DNA from: Glaciecola sp.
GTDB lineage: Bacteria > Pseudomonadota > Gammaproteobacteria > Enterobacterales > Alteromonadaceae
Assembly: GCA_029251505.1 (NCBI GenBank)
Contig: JAQXDG010000135.1
Location: forward strand, 1 to 32,481
DNA length: 32,481 nt
Direction: 5' to 3'
The position numbers and the translations under genes are program-made. Positions 20,266 to 29,326 of this stretch are shown here, one piece after another (the stretch's first letter is position 1; each line of letters begins with the position of its first letter). The notes beneath the pieces are model-generated. The model made no database searches and was not told the origin of the DNA. It saw only the letters and a list, made by a program, of their open reading frames with translations.

Positions 20266-20308
20266 AGCAAAACCCTAGCAAAAGACTAATTATTTTGTCG
20301 ATTTATGC

Positions 20309-20647
20309 TTAGTGGTCTTCACTGGCATGGTTAATAGTGTACTTAGGAATTTCCACAACCAAATCGTCATCTGTCACAATCACCTGACAACTTAAACGTG
20401 ACTCAGGTTCTAGACCCCATGCCTTGTCTAATAAATCATCTTCTAGTTCATCACTTTCTGCAAGTGCGTCGAATCCTTCGCGGATAATGACGTGACACGT
20501 TGTACACGCACACACCTTTTCACAGGCATGCTCAATACCAATGCCGTTTTTTAACGCAACATCCAGTACTGTCTCCCCTTTTTCGGCTTCTAAGACTGCG
20601 CCATCTGGGCACAATTCGTCATGGGGTAAAAAGATTATTTGTGTCAT
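20309..20647 (-). CDS. fdx: ISC system [2Fe-2S] ferredoxin
   Basis: Electron donor for iron-sulfur cluster assembly on IscU. The 112 residues (E. coli has 111) contain the adrenodoxin-type ligand pattern Cys42, Cys48, Cys51 and Cys87, in ACEKVCACTTCHVI and SRLSCQVI. An extra Cys46 lies inside the loop, as in E. coli Fdx. The acidic helix ESDELEDDLLDKAWGLEPES is the partner-binding surface known in the family. The tail IPKYTINHASEDH is typical. It is the last gene of the isc operon, 17 bases after hscA. No iscX follows, since the gap to ndk is only 97 bases. Confidence 0.97.
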   Translation of the reverse strand: MTQIIFLPHDELCPDGAVLEAEKGETVLDVALKNGIGIEHACEKVCACTTCHVIIREGFDALAESDELEDDLLDKAWGLEPESRLSCQVIVTDDDLVVEIPKYTINHASEDH

Positions 20648-20664
20648 CTGTTATTTCTGCCTAA

Positions 20665-22530
20665 TTAAATATCATCAACCGATTGACCGGCTAATGCTTG
20701 TTGAATTGATTCGTCCATTCGTCGAGATGCAAAATCTTGTGATGCTTTATCCACCACTTCTATCGCGTCTTTAATCGCTTGAGTATCGTCGCCTTTAGCC
20801 GTGTTTGCAAGTGCAGCCATGGCGTCTTGTAATGAACTTAATTCAGTCGCTGACAATAGCTTTGTGCCATTTTGTGCTAAGGCGACGACCAATGCTTCTA
20901 ATACGCGATCGGCATCCACTTGTTGCTCTTTTAGCATACGTGCTTGCATATCGGCTTTGGCATGACTCATTGAGGCTTTTAGCATCGAAGCAATTTGGTC
21001 TTCCGCTAAGCCAAATGATGGTTTTACCTGAATGTGTGCTTGTACCCCTGATGATTTTTCCATCGCAGTGACATTTAACAGCCCATCTGCATCAACTTGA
21101 AAGGTCACGCGTATGTGAGCGGCACCTGCTGTCATTGGCGGAATACCTGTTAATGTAAAACGCGCCAAAGATCGACAATCTTCAACTAACTCACGCTCAC
21201 CTTGTAAGACGTGGATCATCATTGCCGTTTGGCCGTCTTTAAATGTCGTAAACTCTTGTGCTTTAGCGACAGGTATAGTGGTATTGCGGGGGATCACTTT
21301 TTCAACTAATCCCCCCATTGTTTCTAGTCCCAACGATAACGGTAACACATCGAGTAATAACATATCTGAGTCAGGTTTATTACCGGCAAGGATATCCGCT
21401 TGCGTGGCAGCACCAATGGCAACAACTTGATCAGGGTCAATCGATGTGAGTGGAGTCTTACCAAAAAAGGCTCCCACTTGAGCGCGCACGAGCGGCACTC
21501 TAGTCGAGCCGCCAACCATCACGATCTCTGCGATCTCATCTTTGTCCACTTGCGCGTCTTTTAAACTACGACGACAGGCTTTAATTGTTTTTTTAACCAG
21601 CGGCTCGATACACTCAATAAGCTGCGTAAGATTTAATGAAGCATCATACTCAACACCATCTAGCGTAAACATTTGTTGTACTGCATCGATATCTGTCAGT
21701 TGCTGCTTGGTCGCTTTAGCCAACGTAATTAAACGTCGGTATACCGCATCTTGCTGGATATCGGATAAGCGCCATTGTGCAATCCAATAATCCGCAATCG
21801 CGTGATCAAAATCATCGCCGCCTAAAGCCGCGTCACCACCGGTCGCTAATACCTCAAACACACCTTTGTTGAGTCGTAAAATCGAAATATCGAACGTCCC
21901 ACCGCCTAAATCATAGACTGCAATGACACCTTCTTGACCTGAATCCAACCCATAGGCAATTGCTGCAGCAGTGGGTTCATTCAATAAGCGTAATACGTTT
22001 AATCCCGCTAGTTGGGCCGCATCTTTGGTGCTTTGACGTTGGGCATCATCAAAATAAGCCGGTACAGTGACTACAGCGCCGGTCAGTTCATCCCCTAATG
22101 ACGCTTCTGCACGGGCTTTTAACGCACGTAATATGTCAGCAGACACAGCTACGGGATTACGCACTTGTCCATCCGCAATAATAGCAACTTGATCATTATC
22201 TAGTGGTGCAAACTGATAGGGCAAATGACGCCATTGTGCGGTCACATCACTTAATGCCTGTCCCATAAACCGCTTTACCGAAACGATTGTATTGACAGGA
22301 TCTGCGTCTGCCATGGCTAACGCATCATAACCGACAGTGACTTTATCATTATGATAATTGACAATGGAAGGTAACAAGGAGCGCCCTTCAGTATCGGGTA
22401 AGGTTTGTGCTTGTCCACTACGTACGGTAGCAACAAGAGAATTGGTCGTACCTAAATCAATACCGACTGCTAGTTTTCGCTGATGCGGAGCGGCAGCTTG
22501 GCCAGGCTCTGCAATTTGTAATAATGCCAT
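20665..22530 (-). CDS. hscA: Fe-S assembly chaperone HscA (Hsp70 type)
   Basis: Specialised Hsp70 that, with HscB, drives release of clusters from IscU. The 621 residues compare with 616 in E. coli. The nucleotide-binding domain has [49 protein letters not shown] and [12 protein letters not shown]. The substrate-binding domain starts after [17 protein letters not shown] and includes INVTA-like [12 protein letters not shown]. The C-terminal lid is helical. It begins three bases after hscB stops, so the two are translationally close. It binds the LPPVK motif of IscU, which is present in the iscU of this window. Confidence 0.97.
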   Translation of the reverse strand: MALLQIAEPGQAAAPHQRKLAVGIDLGTTNSLVATVRSGQAQTLPDTEGRSLLPSIVNYHNDKVTVGYDALAMADADPVNTIVSVKRFMGQALSDVTAQWRHLPYQFAPLDNDQVAIIADGQVRNPVAVSADILRALKARAEASLGDELTGAVVTVPAYFDDAQRQSTKDAAQLAGLNVLRLLNEPTAAAIAYGLDSGQEGVIAVYDLGGGTFDISILRLNKGVFEVLATGGDAALGGDDFDHAIADYWIAQWRLSDIQQDAVYRRLITLAKATKQQLTDIDAVQQMFTLDGVEYDASLNLTQLIECIEPLVKKTIKACRRSLKDAQVDKDEIAEIVMVGGSTRVPLVRAQVGAFFGKTPLTSIDPDQVVAIGAATQADILAGNKPDSDMLLLDVLPLSLGLETMGGLVEKVIPRNTTIPVAKAQEFTTFKDGQTAMMIHVLQGERELVEDCRSLARFTLTGIPPMTAGAAHIRVTFQVDADGLLNVTAMEKSSGVQAHIQVKPSFGLAEDQIASMLKASMSHAKADMQARMLKEQQVDADRVLEALVVALAQNGTKLLSATELSSLQDAMAALANTAKGDDTQAIKDAIEVVDKASQDFASRRMDESIQQALAGQSVDDI

Positions 22531-22533
22531 TGC

Positions 22534-23061
22534 TTACTCTTCTAATTGTTCGAGGTATTGTTCTACTTGAGACTGGAATTTGTAGATAAATGTAAGTTTA
22601 CGAATTTCATGCGAGATCACTTCATTATGTGCTGCTATTGACGCTTGCTCGCTATCGGAAAATAATGTACTGAGGTGCGCAAGTCGTGCGTTAATATCAC
22701 TGATTAATTCATCACTAAAGCGCTCTAAGGCATCTTCATCGCCACGCACATCATCCAACGCTTCACGCCATTCCATCTGTTGCATTAAAAAACTATTATC
22801 CTGCATTGTTTGTTGTTCGCCACTAATTTCAATGCCGCGTAATGCAAGTAAATGTTGAGCTCTGGATAACGGATGTTTGAGTACACTGTAGGCATCATTG
22901 AGTTGCGCATTTTTTTGCAGAGCGATGCGCTTTTCTTGATCTGTACCTGACGCAAATTTATCAGGATGAGTCAGCTTTTGCAGAGTTTGATAAGCATGAC
23001 TCAGTTGTTGTTTATCAATATCGAGTGTTGCAGGTAAATTAAACAATTGGAAATAATTCAT
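22534..23061 (-). CDS. hscB: Fe-S co-chaperone HscB (J protein)
   Basis: J-domain partner that delivers IscU to HscA and stimulates its ATPase. The 175 residues (E. coli has 171) begin MNYFQLFNLPATLDID and have the HPD motif at residues 32-34 (THPDKFASG). The C-terminal three-helix domain that binds IscU is visible as DNSFLMQQMEWREALDD and the final LTFIYKFQSQVEQYLEQLEE. It follows iscA by 29 bases and precedes hscA by three, the standard ISC order. Confidence 0.96.
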   Translation of the reverse strand: MNYFQLFNLPATLDIDKQQLSHAYQTLQKLTHPDKFASGTDQEKRIALQKNAQLNDAYSVLKHPLSRAQHLLALRGIEISGEQQTMQDNSFLMQQMEWREALDDVRGDEDALERFSDELISDINARLAHLSTLFSDSEQASIAAHNEVISHEIRKLTFIYKFQSQVEQYLEQLEE

Positions 23062-23090
23062 CGTCTCTCGTCAGGCACATAAAAACGTCA

Positions 23091-23414
23091 TTAAACGTTA
23101 AAACTTTCGCCGCAACCACATTCGCCATTGGCATTCGGATTAATAAACTGAAAACCTTCATTTAGGCCTTCTTTAGCAAAATCTAATTGTGTGCCATCAA
23201 GGTACACCAAACTTTTACCATCGATAATGATTTTTACGCCATTTTCTTCGAAGACCGTGTCGTCTTCGTTAAGATCATCAACGAACTCAAGTACATAGGC
23301 TAAACCAGAGCACCCTGTTGTTTTCACACCTAAGCGCAGACCAATCCCCGAACCACGATTAACTAAAAAATCGCGAGCGCGTTGAGCAGCGGCGTCTGAT
23401 ATTGAAATTCCCAC
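23091..23414 (-). CDS. iscA: Iron-sulfur cluster assembly protein IscA
   Basis: A-type carrier involved in iron or cluster delivery, particularly for 4Fe-4S maturation. The 107 residues match E. coli IscA. The three ligand cysteines are Cys35 ([10 protein letters not shown]) and Cys99/Cys101 ([11 protein letters not shown]). It begins [17 protein letters not shown]. It lies 26 bases after iscU and has a good ribosome binding site (AAGGAG) upstream. Confidence 0.97.
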   Translation of the reverse strand: MGISISDAAAQRARDFLVNRGSGIGLRLGVKTTGCSGLAYVLEFVDDLNEDDTVFEENGVKIIIDGKSLVYLDGTQLDFAKEGLNEGFQFINPNANGECGCGESFNV

Positions 23415-23440
23415 AAGGTACTCCTTAATTTATAACTAAT

Positions 23441-23824
23441 TTATAATGTGTTTTTAGCTTTGTAATCTTTAACTGCTGCTTTAATGGCATCTTCAGCTAA
23501 GATTGAGCAGTGAATTTTCACTGGTGGTAAAGCAAGTTCTGCAGCAATGTCGGTATTTTTAATCGTCGTTGCTTCGTCTAACGTTTTACCTTTAACCCAC
23601 TCAGTTACTAGTGAGCTAGATGCAATCGCAGAACCACAACCGTAAGTTTTAAACTTAGCATCTTCGATAATGCCGTTTTCACCTACTTTTAATTGTAGTT
23701 TCATTACGTCACCACATGCTGGTGCACCGACCATACCTGTGGCTATGTTTTTATCATTTTTGTCGAATTGCCCAACGTTACGTGGGTTTTCATAATGATC
23801 AATTACTAAGTCGCTGTAAGCCAT
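23441..23824 (-). CDS. iscU: Iron-sulfur cluster scaffold IscU
   Basis: Scaffold on which IscS sulfur and iron form clusters. I start at ATG 23824 (MAYSDLVIDHYENPRNVG), giving 127 residues against 128 in E. coli; AGAGG lies just upstream, and an in-frame extension of 13 codons from 23863 lacks family support. The ligands are Cys37 and Asp39 (GAPACGDVM), Cys63 (YGCGSAIASS) and Cys106 (KIHCSIL). The HscA recognition motif LPPVK is at 99-103. It follows iscS after a 74-base gap containing a possible hairpin. Confidence 0.97.
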   Translation of the reverse strand: MAYSDLVIDHYENPRNVGQFDKNDKNIATGMVGAPACGDVMKLQLKVGENGIIEDAKFKTYGCGSAIASSSLVTEWVKGKTLDEATTIKNTDIAAELALPPVKIHCSILAEDAIKAAVKDYKAKNTL

Positions 23825-23845
23825 TGTTGTTGCCTCTGTTAGTGC

Positions 23846-23870
23846 TGGCGACATATTGTACACATCGCCA
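23846..23870. other. Possible hairpin between iscS and iscU
   Basis: TGGCGA (23846-23851) and TCGCCA (23865-23870) form a six-base stem with a 13-base loop in the iscS-iscU gap, just before the iscU ribosome binding site. In E. coli this intergenic region is where the small RNA RyhB acts on the isc mRNA. A similar control point here is inference only. Confidence 0.35.
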
Positions 23871-23898
23871 ACGTTGTTTCAATAATAGGAACGTCTAA

Positions 23899-25122
23899 TT
23901 AGTGGTGTGCCCACTCAACCGTTGATAAGTCGATGCCTTCTTTGTACATATCCCACAATGGAGACATGTCACGCAACTTATCGATAGAGTTATTGATAAC
24001 ACCAATAACGTAATCAATTTCAGCTTCAGTCGTATAGCGACCTAAGCTAAAGCGAATTGAACTATGTGCTAGCTCATCATTTAAGCCTAACGCACGTAAT
24101 ACATAACTCGGCTCTAGTGACGCAGAAGTACATGCAGAACCTGACGACACGGCCATATCTTTTAATGCCATAATTAAAGATTCACCTTCGACATACGCGA
24201 AAGAAATATTTAAATTATGCGGGATACGTTGCTCCATATCACCATTTATATGCACAGCTTCAATATCTTTGATGCCATTGTATAAACGGTCACGCAACAT
24301 ACGAATACGCTCATTTTCAGACGCCATTTCTTGTTTCGCTATGGCAAATGCTTCACCCATACCGACAATTTGATGTGTTGCTAAGGTACCTGAACGCATA
24401 CCACGTTCATGGCCACCACCATGAATTTGCGCTTCAATACGTACACGAGGTTTACGACATACATAAAGTGCACCAATACCTTTAGGACCATAGGTCTTAT
24501 GCCCTGAAAAAGACATTAAATCGACTTTGATTTTTTGCAAATCAATTTCTACTTTACCGGTAGACTGTGCTGCATCAACGTGGAAAATGATTTTACGTGA
24601 ACGACATAGCTCACCAATTGCAGCGATATCTTGAATGACACCGATTTCGTTGTTTACATGCATAATTGAAACTAATACGGTATCTTCACGCATTGCGGCT
24701 TCAAGTTTAGCTAAATCAACCAAGCCATTTGCTTCAGGCTCTAAGTAAGTCGCTTCAAAACCTTCACGTTCTAACTGACGGAATGTGTCTAATACAGCTT
24801 TGTGCTCTGTCTTAAGCGTAATAATATGCTTACCACGTTTATGATAAAAATTAGCAGCTCCTTTAATCGCAAGGTTGTTTGATTCAGTGGCGCCTGATGT
24901 GAAAACAATCTCACGTGGGTCTGCATTCACTAAATCAGCAACTTGATTACGGGCAATATCCACCGCTTCTTCTGCGACCCAACCAAAACGGTGTGAACGT
25001 GACGCAGGATTACCAAAGTTACCTTCCATCTCGAGGCACTCGGTCATCTTTTTGGCTACACGATGATCAACAGGTGTAGTGGATGAATAATCTAAATAGA
25101 TTGGTAAATGCAAATCGCTCAT
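23899..25122 (-). CDS. iscS: Cysteine desulfurase IscS
   Basis: PLP enzyme that takes sulfur from cysteine and supplies it for Fe-S clusters, thiolated tRNA and other cofactors. The 407 residues compare with 404 in E. coli; the N-terminus [17 protein letters not shown] is three residues longer. The PLP lysine is Lys209 in [12 protein letters not shown]. The persulfide cysteine is in [14 protein letters not shown], near residue 331. The end VEWAHH matches the conserved IscS tail that contacts IscU. It starts 12 bases after iscR stops, with GGAG in good position. Confidence 0.98.
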   Translation of the reverse strand: MSDLHLPIYLDYSSTTPVDHRVAKKMTECLEMEGNFGNPASRSHRFGWVAEEAVDIARNQVADLVNADPREIVFTSGATESNNLAIKGAANFYHKRGKHIITLKTEHKAVLDTFRQLEREGFEATYLEPEANGLVDLAKLEAAMREDTVLVSIMHVNNEIGVIQDIAAIGELCRSRKIIFHVDAAQSTGKVEIDLQKIKVDLMSFSGHKTYGPKGIGALYVCRKPRVRIEAQIHGGGHERGMRSGTLATHQIVGMGEAFAIAKQEMASENERIRMLRDRLYNGIKDIEAVHINGDMEQRIPHNLNISFAYVEGESLIMALKDMAVSSGSACTSASLEPSYVLRALGLNDELAHSSIRFSLGRYTTEAEIDYVIGVINNSIDKLRDMSPLWDMYKEGIDLSTVEWAHH

Positions 25123-25134
25123 TCTGCGCTCCGG

Positions 25135-25617
25135 TTACAATTGAAAACTAATGTTAATTTTGCCTGCAGCAGCACTTGACTGCTGCCCATCTTGACGGGT
25201 TGCAATGGTCTTAATATCTTGTTTTGCCATTAACTCACCCAAGGTAATACTGTTTAAAAAATTACTAATTCGGTCTGATAAGTCCTGCCATAAATTATGC
25301 GTTAGGCACTTTTCACCCCCTTGGCAATCGGCTTTGCCATTACACTTGGTGGCATCAATGGATTCGTTAACCGCAGCGATAACCTCTCCAACTGCGATAT
25401 CATTGGCATTTTTGCCAAGTCGATAACCGCCACCTGGACCACGTATACTTTCAACCAGAGCGTGTTTTCTCAATTTGGAAAACAACTGCTCTAAATAGGA
25501 TAATGAAATTTCTTGTCTAACTGAAATATCGTATAACGACACCGGTCCTTGTTGGGAATGCAAAGCAACATCCAACATCGCTGTAACAGCATAGCGTCCT
25601 TTTGATGTCAATTTCAT
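25135..25617 (-). CDS. iscR: Fe-S dependent regulator IscR
   Basis: Rrf2-family repressor that senses Fe-S status by carrying a 2Fe-2S cluster; the holo form represses the isc operon. The 160 residues compare with 162 in E. coli. The winged helix covers about residues 1-80 ([35 protein letters not shown]-like [12 protein letters not shown]). The cluster ligands Cys92, Cys98, Cys104 and His107 lie in [17 protein letters not shown], exactly as in E. coli. It is the first gene of the operon, and two IscR type 1 sites lie directly upstream, giving autoregulation. Confidence 0.98.
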   Translation of the reverse strand: MKLTSKGRYAVTAMLDVALHSQQGPVSLYDISVRQEISLSYLEQLFSKLRKHALVESIRGPGGGYRLGKNANDIAVGEVIAAVNESIDATKCNGKADCQGGEKCLTHNLWQDLSDRISNFLNSITLGELMAKQDIKTIATRQDGQQSSAAAGKINISFQL

Positions 25618-25651
25618 ATACGTGCACCCTAAATCATGATTTACCCTAACT

Positions 25652-25679
25652 ATTTTACTTACCCGACTAAATTAGTCAA
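25652..25679 (-). promoter_or_regulatory. Promoter of the isc operon
   Basis: On the minus strand TTGACT (25674-25679) and TAAAAT (25652-25657) lie 16 bases apart, about 35 bases before the iscR ATG. The -35 lies inside the first IscR box, so bound IscR would block RNA polymerase. This matches the architecture of the E. coli iscR promoter. Confidence 0.78.
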
Positions 25680-25683
25680 GTAT
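25659..25683 (-). promoter_or_regulatory. IscR type 1 binding site, promoter-overlapping
   Basis: On the minus strand ATACTTGACTAATTTAGTCG, continuing GGTAA, fits the IscR type 1 consensus (ATASYYGACTRWWWYAGTCRRSTAT) at all but the last base. It contains the palindromic GACTAATTTAGTC core and covers the -35 element. Confidence 0.88.
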
Positions 25684-25708
25684 TTAACCTACTAAATTAG
25701 TCAAGTAT
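25684..25708 (-). promoter_or_regulatory. Second IscR type 1-like site
   Basis: A directly abutting second copy on the minus strand, ATACTTGACTAATTTAGTAG, continuing GTTAA. It differs from the first mainly in one arm of the palindrome (AGTA for AGTC). The exact 25-base period puts the two sites in tandem upstream of iscR. Confidence 0.78.
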
Positions 25709-25727
25709 TACAAATAACCTGTTAGGT

Positions 25728-26549
25728 TTAGATTACAGGGTCGAATTCTTCAGGGCGATCATCGGGGGAATCAGGCCTTTGCGTTGATATACCCGTCGCA
25801 GCAAATTCGTTCATATCCATTTTAGGGATCGAGTCAGTACATACATCACCACCCATTGATTGGATCACTGTACACATCTCTTGAAGTTTGTTGTCCATTA
25901 AGTGCATGTGTTCTAATAACATGCCCATAGCGTTAGCGACGGGGTCAGGATTATCTACTGCTACAGCATAGGCATCAAAGCCATATTTTTTAGCTATTTT
26001 GGCACGTTTCCCATTTTGTTCATGGGCAGTTTGCGCGGACGCCAAAATAATCCGACCAGGGATCCCAATAACAGTTGAATTTGCAGGTGCATCTTTAACC
26101 ACAACTGAGTTACTACCAATTTTAGCGCCTTTGCCCATGGTAATCGGACCGAGCACTTTTGCCCCTGCACCCACTACAACGTCATCTTCTAGTGTAGGAT
26201 GGCGTTTACCAGCTTGCCAACTTGTCCCACCTAGCGTAACGCCATGATATAACGTCACATCATTACCAATGACGGCGGTTTCGCCAATCACGACTCCCAT
26301 GCCATGATCAATAAATACGCGACGACCTAAAGTTGCGCCTGGATGAATTTCAATACCCGTCAAAAATCGAGCAAATGTCGAGAGTGAACGTGCAATCCAC
26401 TTCAATCCCCAACCCCAAAGTTTATGACTAATACGGTGTATCCAAATCGCATGTAAGCCTGGATAGTTAGTTAATACTTCTAAGGTATTACGCGCTGCAG
26501 GATCGCGATGAAATACACTTTTTACGTCTTCTCGTAAATGCTTAAACAT
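25728..26549 (-). CDS. cysE: Serine O-acetyltransferase
   Basis: Transfers acetyl from acetyl-CoA to serine, making O-acetylserine for cysteine synthesis; normally feedback-inhibited by cysteine. The 273 residues equal the E. coli length. The N-terminal helical domain ([21 protein letters not shown]) is followed by the left-handed beta-helix of hexapeptide repeats ([23 protein letters not shown] in pieces, [22 protein letters not shown]). The catalytic Asp-His are in IDHGMG and the acyl-CoA region is in GGTSW..GKRHP. The tail is rich in acidic and proline residues ([13 protein letters not shown]), with DPVI replacing the usual Ile end that docks CysK. It lies upstream of iscR and supplies the cysteine that IscS uses. 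Confidence 0.96.
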   Translation of the reverse strand: MFKHLREDVKSVFHRDPAARNTLEVLTNYPGLHAIWIHRISHKLWGWGLKWIARSLSTFARFLTGIEIHPGATLGRRVFIDHGMGVVIGETAVIGNDVTLYHGVTLGGTSWQAGKRHPTLEDDVVVGAGAKVLGPITMGKGAKIGSNSVVVKDAPANSTVIGIPGRIILASAQTAHEQNGKRAKIAKKYGFDAYAVAVDNPDPVANAMGMLLEHMHLMDNKLQEMCTVIQSMGGDVCTDSIPKMDMNEFAATGISTQRPDSPDDRPEEFDPVI

Positions 26550-26578
26550 GGTGTTCCTTGTCCGTACCTTGTTTTTAA

Positions 26579-27295
26579 TTAGGATTGATTCTTTTTGTCT
26601 ATCGCAGATAAAATGCCGCGAAGTATATTCAGTTCTGATGATTCAGGGCGTGCACGATTGACTAATCGACGCAGCTTGGTCATCACTACACCCGGGTGGT
26701 TTTTGACAATGAACCCCGTGTCCGCAAGTGTTTTTTCTAAATGTACATAAAAACGTTCAAGATCGTCACTTAAGGGATATTCTTGTTCCACTTCTGGAAA
26801 GGTTTCTTGTGCTAAAAAGCCCATGCGAATTTCGTAGCATAATGTTTGTACCGCAGCGGCTAAATTAAGCGAGCTGTACTCTGGATTTGCCGGAATACAC
26901 ACATGAAAATGGCATAATTGCAGTTCTTCATTCGTCAAACCATTATTTTCACGACCAAAGACTAATGCTACAGGTCCTTTGTTGGCCTCTTGGATCATTT
27001 GTAAACCACACTCACGAGGCGTTAACATTGGCCATGGTAATGTGCGTGAGCGCGCTGAGGTGCCAACAATCAGTGAACAATCTTTAACCGCTTCGGCAAC
27101 ACTGTCCACAATTGTCGCATTCGCTAAGACATCACCCGCCCCTGCTGCTAATGCACTGGATTTGCCATCCGGCGCAGTAATAGGATCGACTAAATATAAA
27201 TCACTCAATCCCATTGTTTTCATTGCTCTAGCAGCTGAGCCTATATTGCCAGTATGGGAGGTATTGACCAATACGATACGGATATTTTCAAGCAT
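26579..27295 (-). CDS. trmJ: tRNA (cytidine/uridine-32-2'-O)-methyltransferase TrmJ
   Basis: SPOUT-family methyltransferase that 2'-O-methylates position 32 of certain tRNAs. The 238 residues (E. coli has 246) begin [22 protein letters not shown]. The SAM-binding trefoil knot region shows [17 protein letters not shown] and [17 protein letters not shown], diagnostic of this family. A C-terminal helical segment follows (about 165-238). It is divergent from suhB and lies 29 bases before cysE, as in other gammaproteobacteria. Confidence 0.96.
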   Translation of the reverse strand: MLENIRIVLVNTSHTGNIGSAARAMKTMGLSDLYLVDPITAPDGKSSALAAGAGDVLANATIVDSVAEAVKDCSLIVGTSARSRTLPWPMLTPRECGLQMIQEANKGPVALVFGRENNGLTNEELQLCHFHVCIPANPEYSSLNLAAAVQTLCYEIRMGFLAQETFPEVEQEYPLSDDLERFYVHLEKTLADTGFIVKNHPGVVMTKLRRLVNRARPESSELNILRGILSAIDKKNQS

Positions 27296-27326
27296 AGTGA
27301 GTCTTATTAAATTAATTTCGTGTCAC

Positions 27327-27332
27327 ATTATA
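27327..27332 (-). promoter_or_regulatory. Candidate -10 of the trmJ promoter
   Basis: A perfect TATAAT on the minus strand, 32 bases before the trmJ ATG, in the divergent trmJ/suhB gap. The best -35 at 17-base spacing is TATTAA, which is weak. Confidence 0.48.
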
Positions 27333-27415
27333 CGCATTGCTTTGTCGTTTTAATAGGTCCGTTCACGCTTTGCTAATACCAAAGATAATATCTATTAGGT
27401 TTTGCTGCGTTGTTT

Positions 27416-27424
27416 TGCTATAAT
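27416..27424 (+). promoter_or_regulatory. Extended -10 promoter of suhB
   Basis: TGCTATAAT is a perfect extended -10 (TGnTATAAT). The -35 region (TAGGTT at 27396) is poor, as is usual for extended -10 promoters. Transcription would begin near 27431, giving a leader of about 90 bases that contains the boxA-like element. Confidence 0.65.
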
Positions 27425-27486
27425 ATTGCGCAATGATTTTCTATTACGCCCTGTATGTTGTCATCTACATAGCGCTAACAGAAGAT

Positions 27487-27498
27487 AGTTCTTTGACA
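27487..27498 (+). promoter_or_regulatory. boxA-like element in the suhB leader
   Basis: AGTTCTTTGACA matches the rRNA antitermination boxA TGCTCTTTAACA at 9 of 12 positions, and the following ATTT also agrees with rRNA leaders. It ends 21 bases before the suhB ATG, next to the ribosome binding site. In E. coli, SuhB and the Nus factors repress suhB through a boxA at this place, so the site probably mediates autoregulation. Confidence 0.65.
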
Positions 27499-27519
27499 AT
27501 TTAAGTAGTGAGATTTGAT

Positions 27520-28293
27520 ATGCATCCTATGCTAAATATCGCCATACGTGCTGCACGCAGCGCTGGCTCAGTAATCACTCGTGGTTACGAAAACCGTGAT
27601 GATTTAACCGTTACCACAAAACGTGAAAATGATTTTGTAACCAAAATAGACAAGGATGCTGAACACGCAATCATTGAAAAAATCAAACAGTCCTATCCTG
27701 AACATTCATTTGTCGGTGAAGAAGGCAGCGTGATTGAAGGCGATCCTAATTTCAAATGGATTATTGACCCGCTAGATGGCACTACTAACTTTATCAAAGG
27801 CATTCCACATTTTTGTGTGTCAATTGCCCTTATGCACAAAGGTCGCCTAGACCAAGCGGTTGTCTATGATCCAATCCGTGGTGATTTATTTACGGCTTCT
27901 CGTGGTGCGGGTGCTCAATTAAATGGTTTCCGCATTCGTGTGGGTAAAAATAAAGATCTTGCAGGTGGCATTATTGGCACAGCATTCCCATTTAAAGACA
28001 AAACGTTAGTCGCTGACTACTTACCTAAATTTACTCAAATATTCATGCAATCCGGTGACATTCGTCGCTCAGGTTCAGCTGCATTGGATTTAGCGTATGT
28101 CGCATCTGGTAAATATGACGGCTTTTTTGAAAGTGGTCTTAAACCATGGGATATGGCTGCCGGTGAGCTGATTGTGCGTGAAGCGGGTGGCTTAGTCACT
28201 GACTTTTCTGGTGGTAATGATCCAATGCCTAAAGGTGAAATTGTCGCGGGTAACCCACGTGTTGTGCAGCAACTTGTAAAATACTTAAAGTAA
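27520..28293 (+). CDS. suhB: Inositol-1-monophosphatase / Nus antitermination factor SuhB
   Basis: A Mg2+/Li+-sensitive phosphatase fold whose main bacterial role is as a partner of NusA/B/E/G in rRNA transcription antitermination and ribosome maturation. I start at ATG 27520 (MHPMLNIAIRAARSAGS), the conserved N-terminus, giving 257 residues. An in-frame GTG four codons upstream overlaps the ribosome binding site. Metal ligands are in FVGEEG and the signature DPLDGTTNF, with the second metal motif in KPWDMAAGELIVREAGG. It diverges from trmJ and is followed by a strong hairpin terminator. A boxA-like site lies in its leader. Confidence 0.97.
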   Translation: MHPMLNIAIRAARSAGSVITRGYENRDDLTVTTKRENDFVTKIDKDAEHAIIEKIKQSYPEHSFVGEEGSVIEGDPNFKWIIDPLDGTTNFIKGIPHFCVSIALMHKGRLDQAVVYDPIRGDLFTASRGAGAQLNGFRIRVGKNKDLAGGIIGTAFPFKDKTLVADYLPKFTQIFMQSGDIRRSGSAALDLAYVASGKYDGFFESGLKPWDMAAGELIVREAGGLVTDFSGGNDPMPKGEIVAGNPRVVQQLVKYLK

Positions 28294-28316
28294 CGCTATC
28301 AAAGTATCTAAATAAA

Positions 28317-28360
28317 ATATCCCCCACGCTATTCTACATTAGCGTAGGGGATATCTTTTT
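28317..28360. terminator. Bidirectional terminator between suhB and secF
   Basis: A stem pairs 28317-28331 (ATATCCCCCACGCTA) with 28340-28354 (TAGCGTAGGGGATAT) with a single mismatch and an eight-base loop. On the plus strand it is followed by CTTTTTAGG. On the minus strand it runs into TTTTATTT. It ends both suhB and the converging secF transcript. Confidence 0.9.
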
Positions 28361-28372
28361 AGGCTTGCTTAT

Positions 28373-29314
28373 TTAAGGCATCGGCTCTAAATCTTCACCT
28401 TCTTTTTCAATCTCTTCAGGGATCAAATCTTCTTTACTGATACCGAGTAGTAAAGCAACGGAGCTTGAAATATAAATCGATGAATACGTACCGATAACCA
28501 CACCAAATAACAATGCAGTAGAGAAACCATGGATCAGCGCTCCACCAACAAAGAACAACACTAACAATACCAATGCAGTCGTTACAGAGGTGATAATAGT
28601 TCGGTTCAAGGTTTGCGTTAATGAAATATTAATAATTTCTTCCGGTTCACCTTTACGAATCTTACGGAAATTTTCGCGGATCCGGTCTGATACAACAATC
28701 GTATCATTCAATGAGTATCCTATTACAGCCAAAACCGCAGCCAGAATTGTCAAATCGAATTCTAATTGTAAAAACGAAAATAAACCTAATGTAATGATGA
28801 CATCATGCGCCAATGCAGAGACTGAGCCTAACGCAAAGCGCCATTCAAAACGCATAGCGACATAAATCAAGATACAAATCAGCGCCGTCAGCATCGCTAA
28901 ACCGCCCTGTTCCGTCAACTCTTCACCCACGTTTGGACCGACAAACTCAATCCTACGCATATCAACTTGTTTACCCGTGGCGCGCAATGCTAGCATCACT
29001 TGGTCGCCAACATCGGCCGATTTAACCCCTTCACGAGGTGCTAAACGGATTAACACATCATAACTTGAACCAAAGTTTTGTACGATAGCATCACCAAATG
29101 TCGCCGCATCTAGCTCTTTACGGATTTCATCCAGATTGGCTTTATCTGGGTAACCGACCTCGATTAATGTACCGCCGGTAAAATCTAAACCCCAGTTTAG
29201 TTGGTTTACTGCAAGAGAGCCAATTGACGCTAAAATCAATACCGAAGACAGTATTAGAGCAGGAATGCGCAAGCGCATAAATTTGACGGTGTCGTTAATT
29301 TTTAATAAACGCAT
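28373..29314 (-). CDS. secF: Protein translocase subunit SecF
   Basis: Inner-membrane partner of SecD that uses the proton motive force to pull proteins across after SecYEG. The 313 residues compare with 323 in E. coli. The first membrane helix is near residues 16-35, followed by the signature GLDFTGGTLIEVGY and a short periplasmic domain. Five more helices follow, with GYSLNDTIVVSDRIRENFRK and LNRTIITSVTTALVLLVLFFVGG as landmark motifs. It lies 12 bases after secD and ends at a shared terminator with suhB. Confidence 0.98.
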   Translation of the reverse strand: MRLLKINDTVKFMRLRIPALILSSVLILASIGSLAVNQLNWGLDFTGGTLIEVGYPDKANLDEIRKELDAATFGDAIVQNFGSSYDVLIRLAPREGVKSADVGDQVMLALRATGKQVDMRRIEFVGPNVGEELTEQGGLAMLTALICILIYVAMRFEWRFALGSVSALAHDVIITLGLFSFLQLEFDLTILAAVLAVIGYSLNDTIVVSDRIRENFRKIRKGEPEEIINISLTQTLNRTIITSVTTALVLLVLFFVGGALIHGFSTALLFGVVIGTYSSIYISSSVALLLGISKEDLIPEEIEKEGEDLEPMP

Positions 29315-29326
29315 AATTTGAGCCCC

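Noticed and set aside
25716-25728. AACCT/AGGTT palindrome after cysE as a terminator
   Set aside because: The stem is only five bases and is followed by a mixed ATTTGTAAT sequence; cysE may instead read into the isc promoter region.
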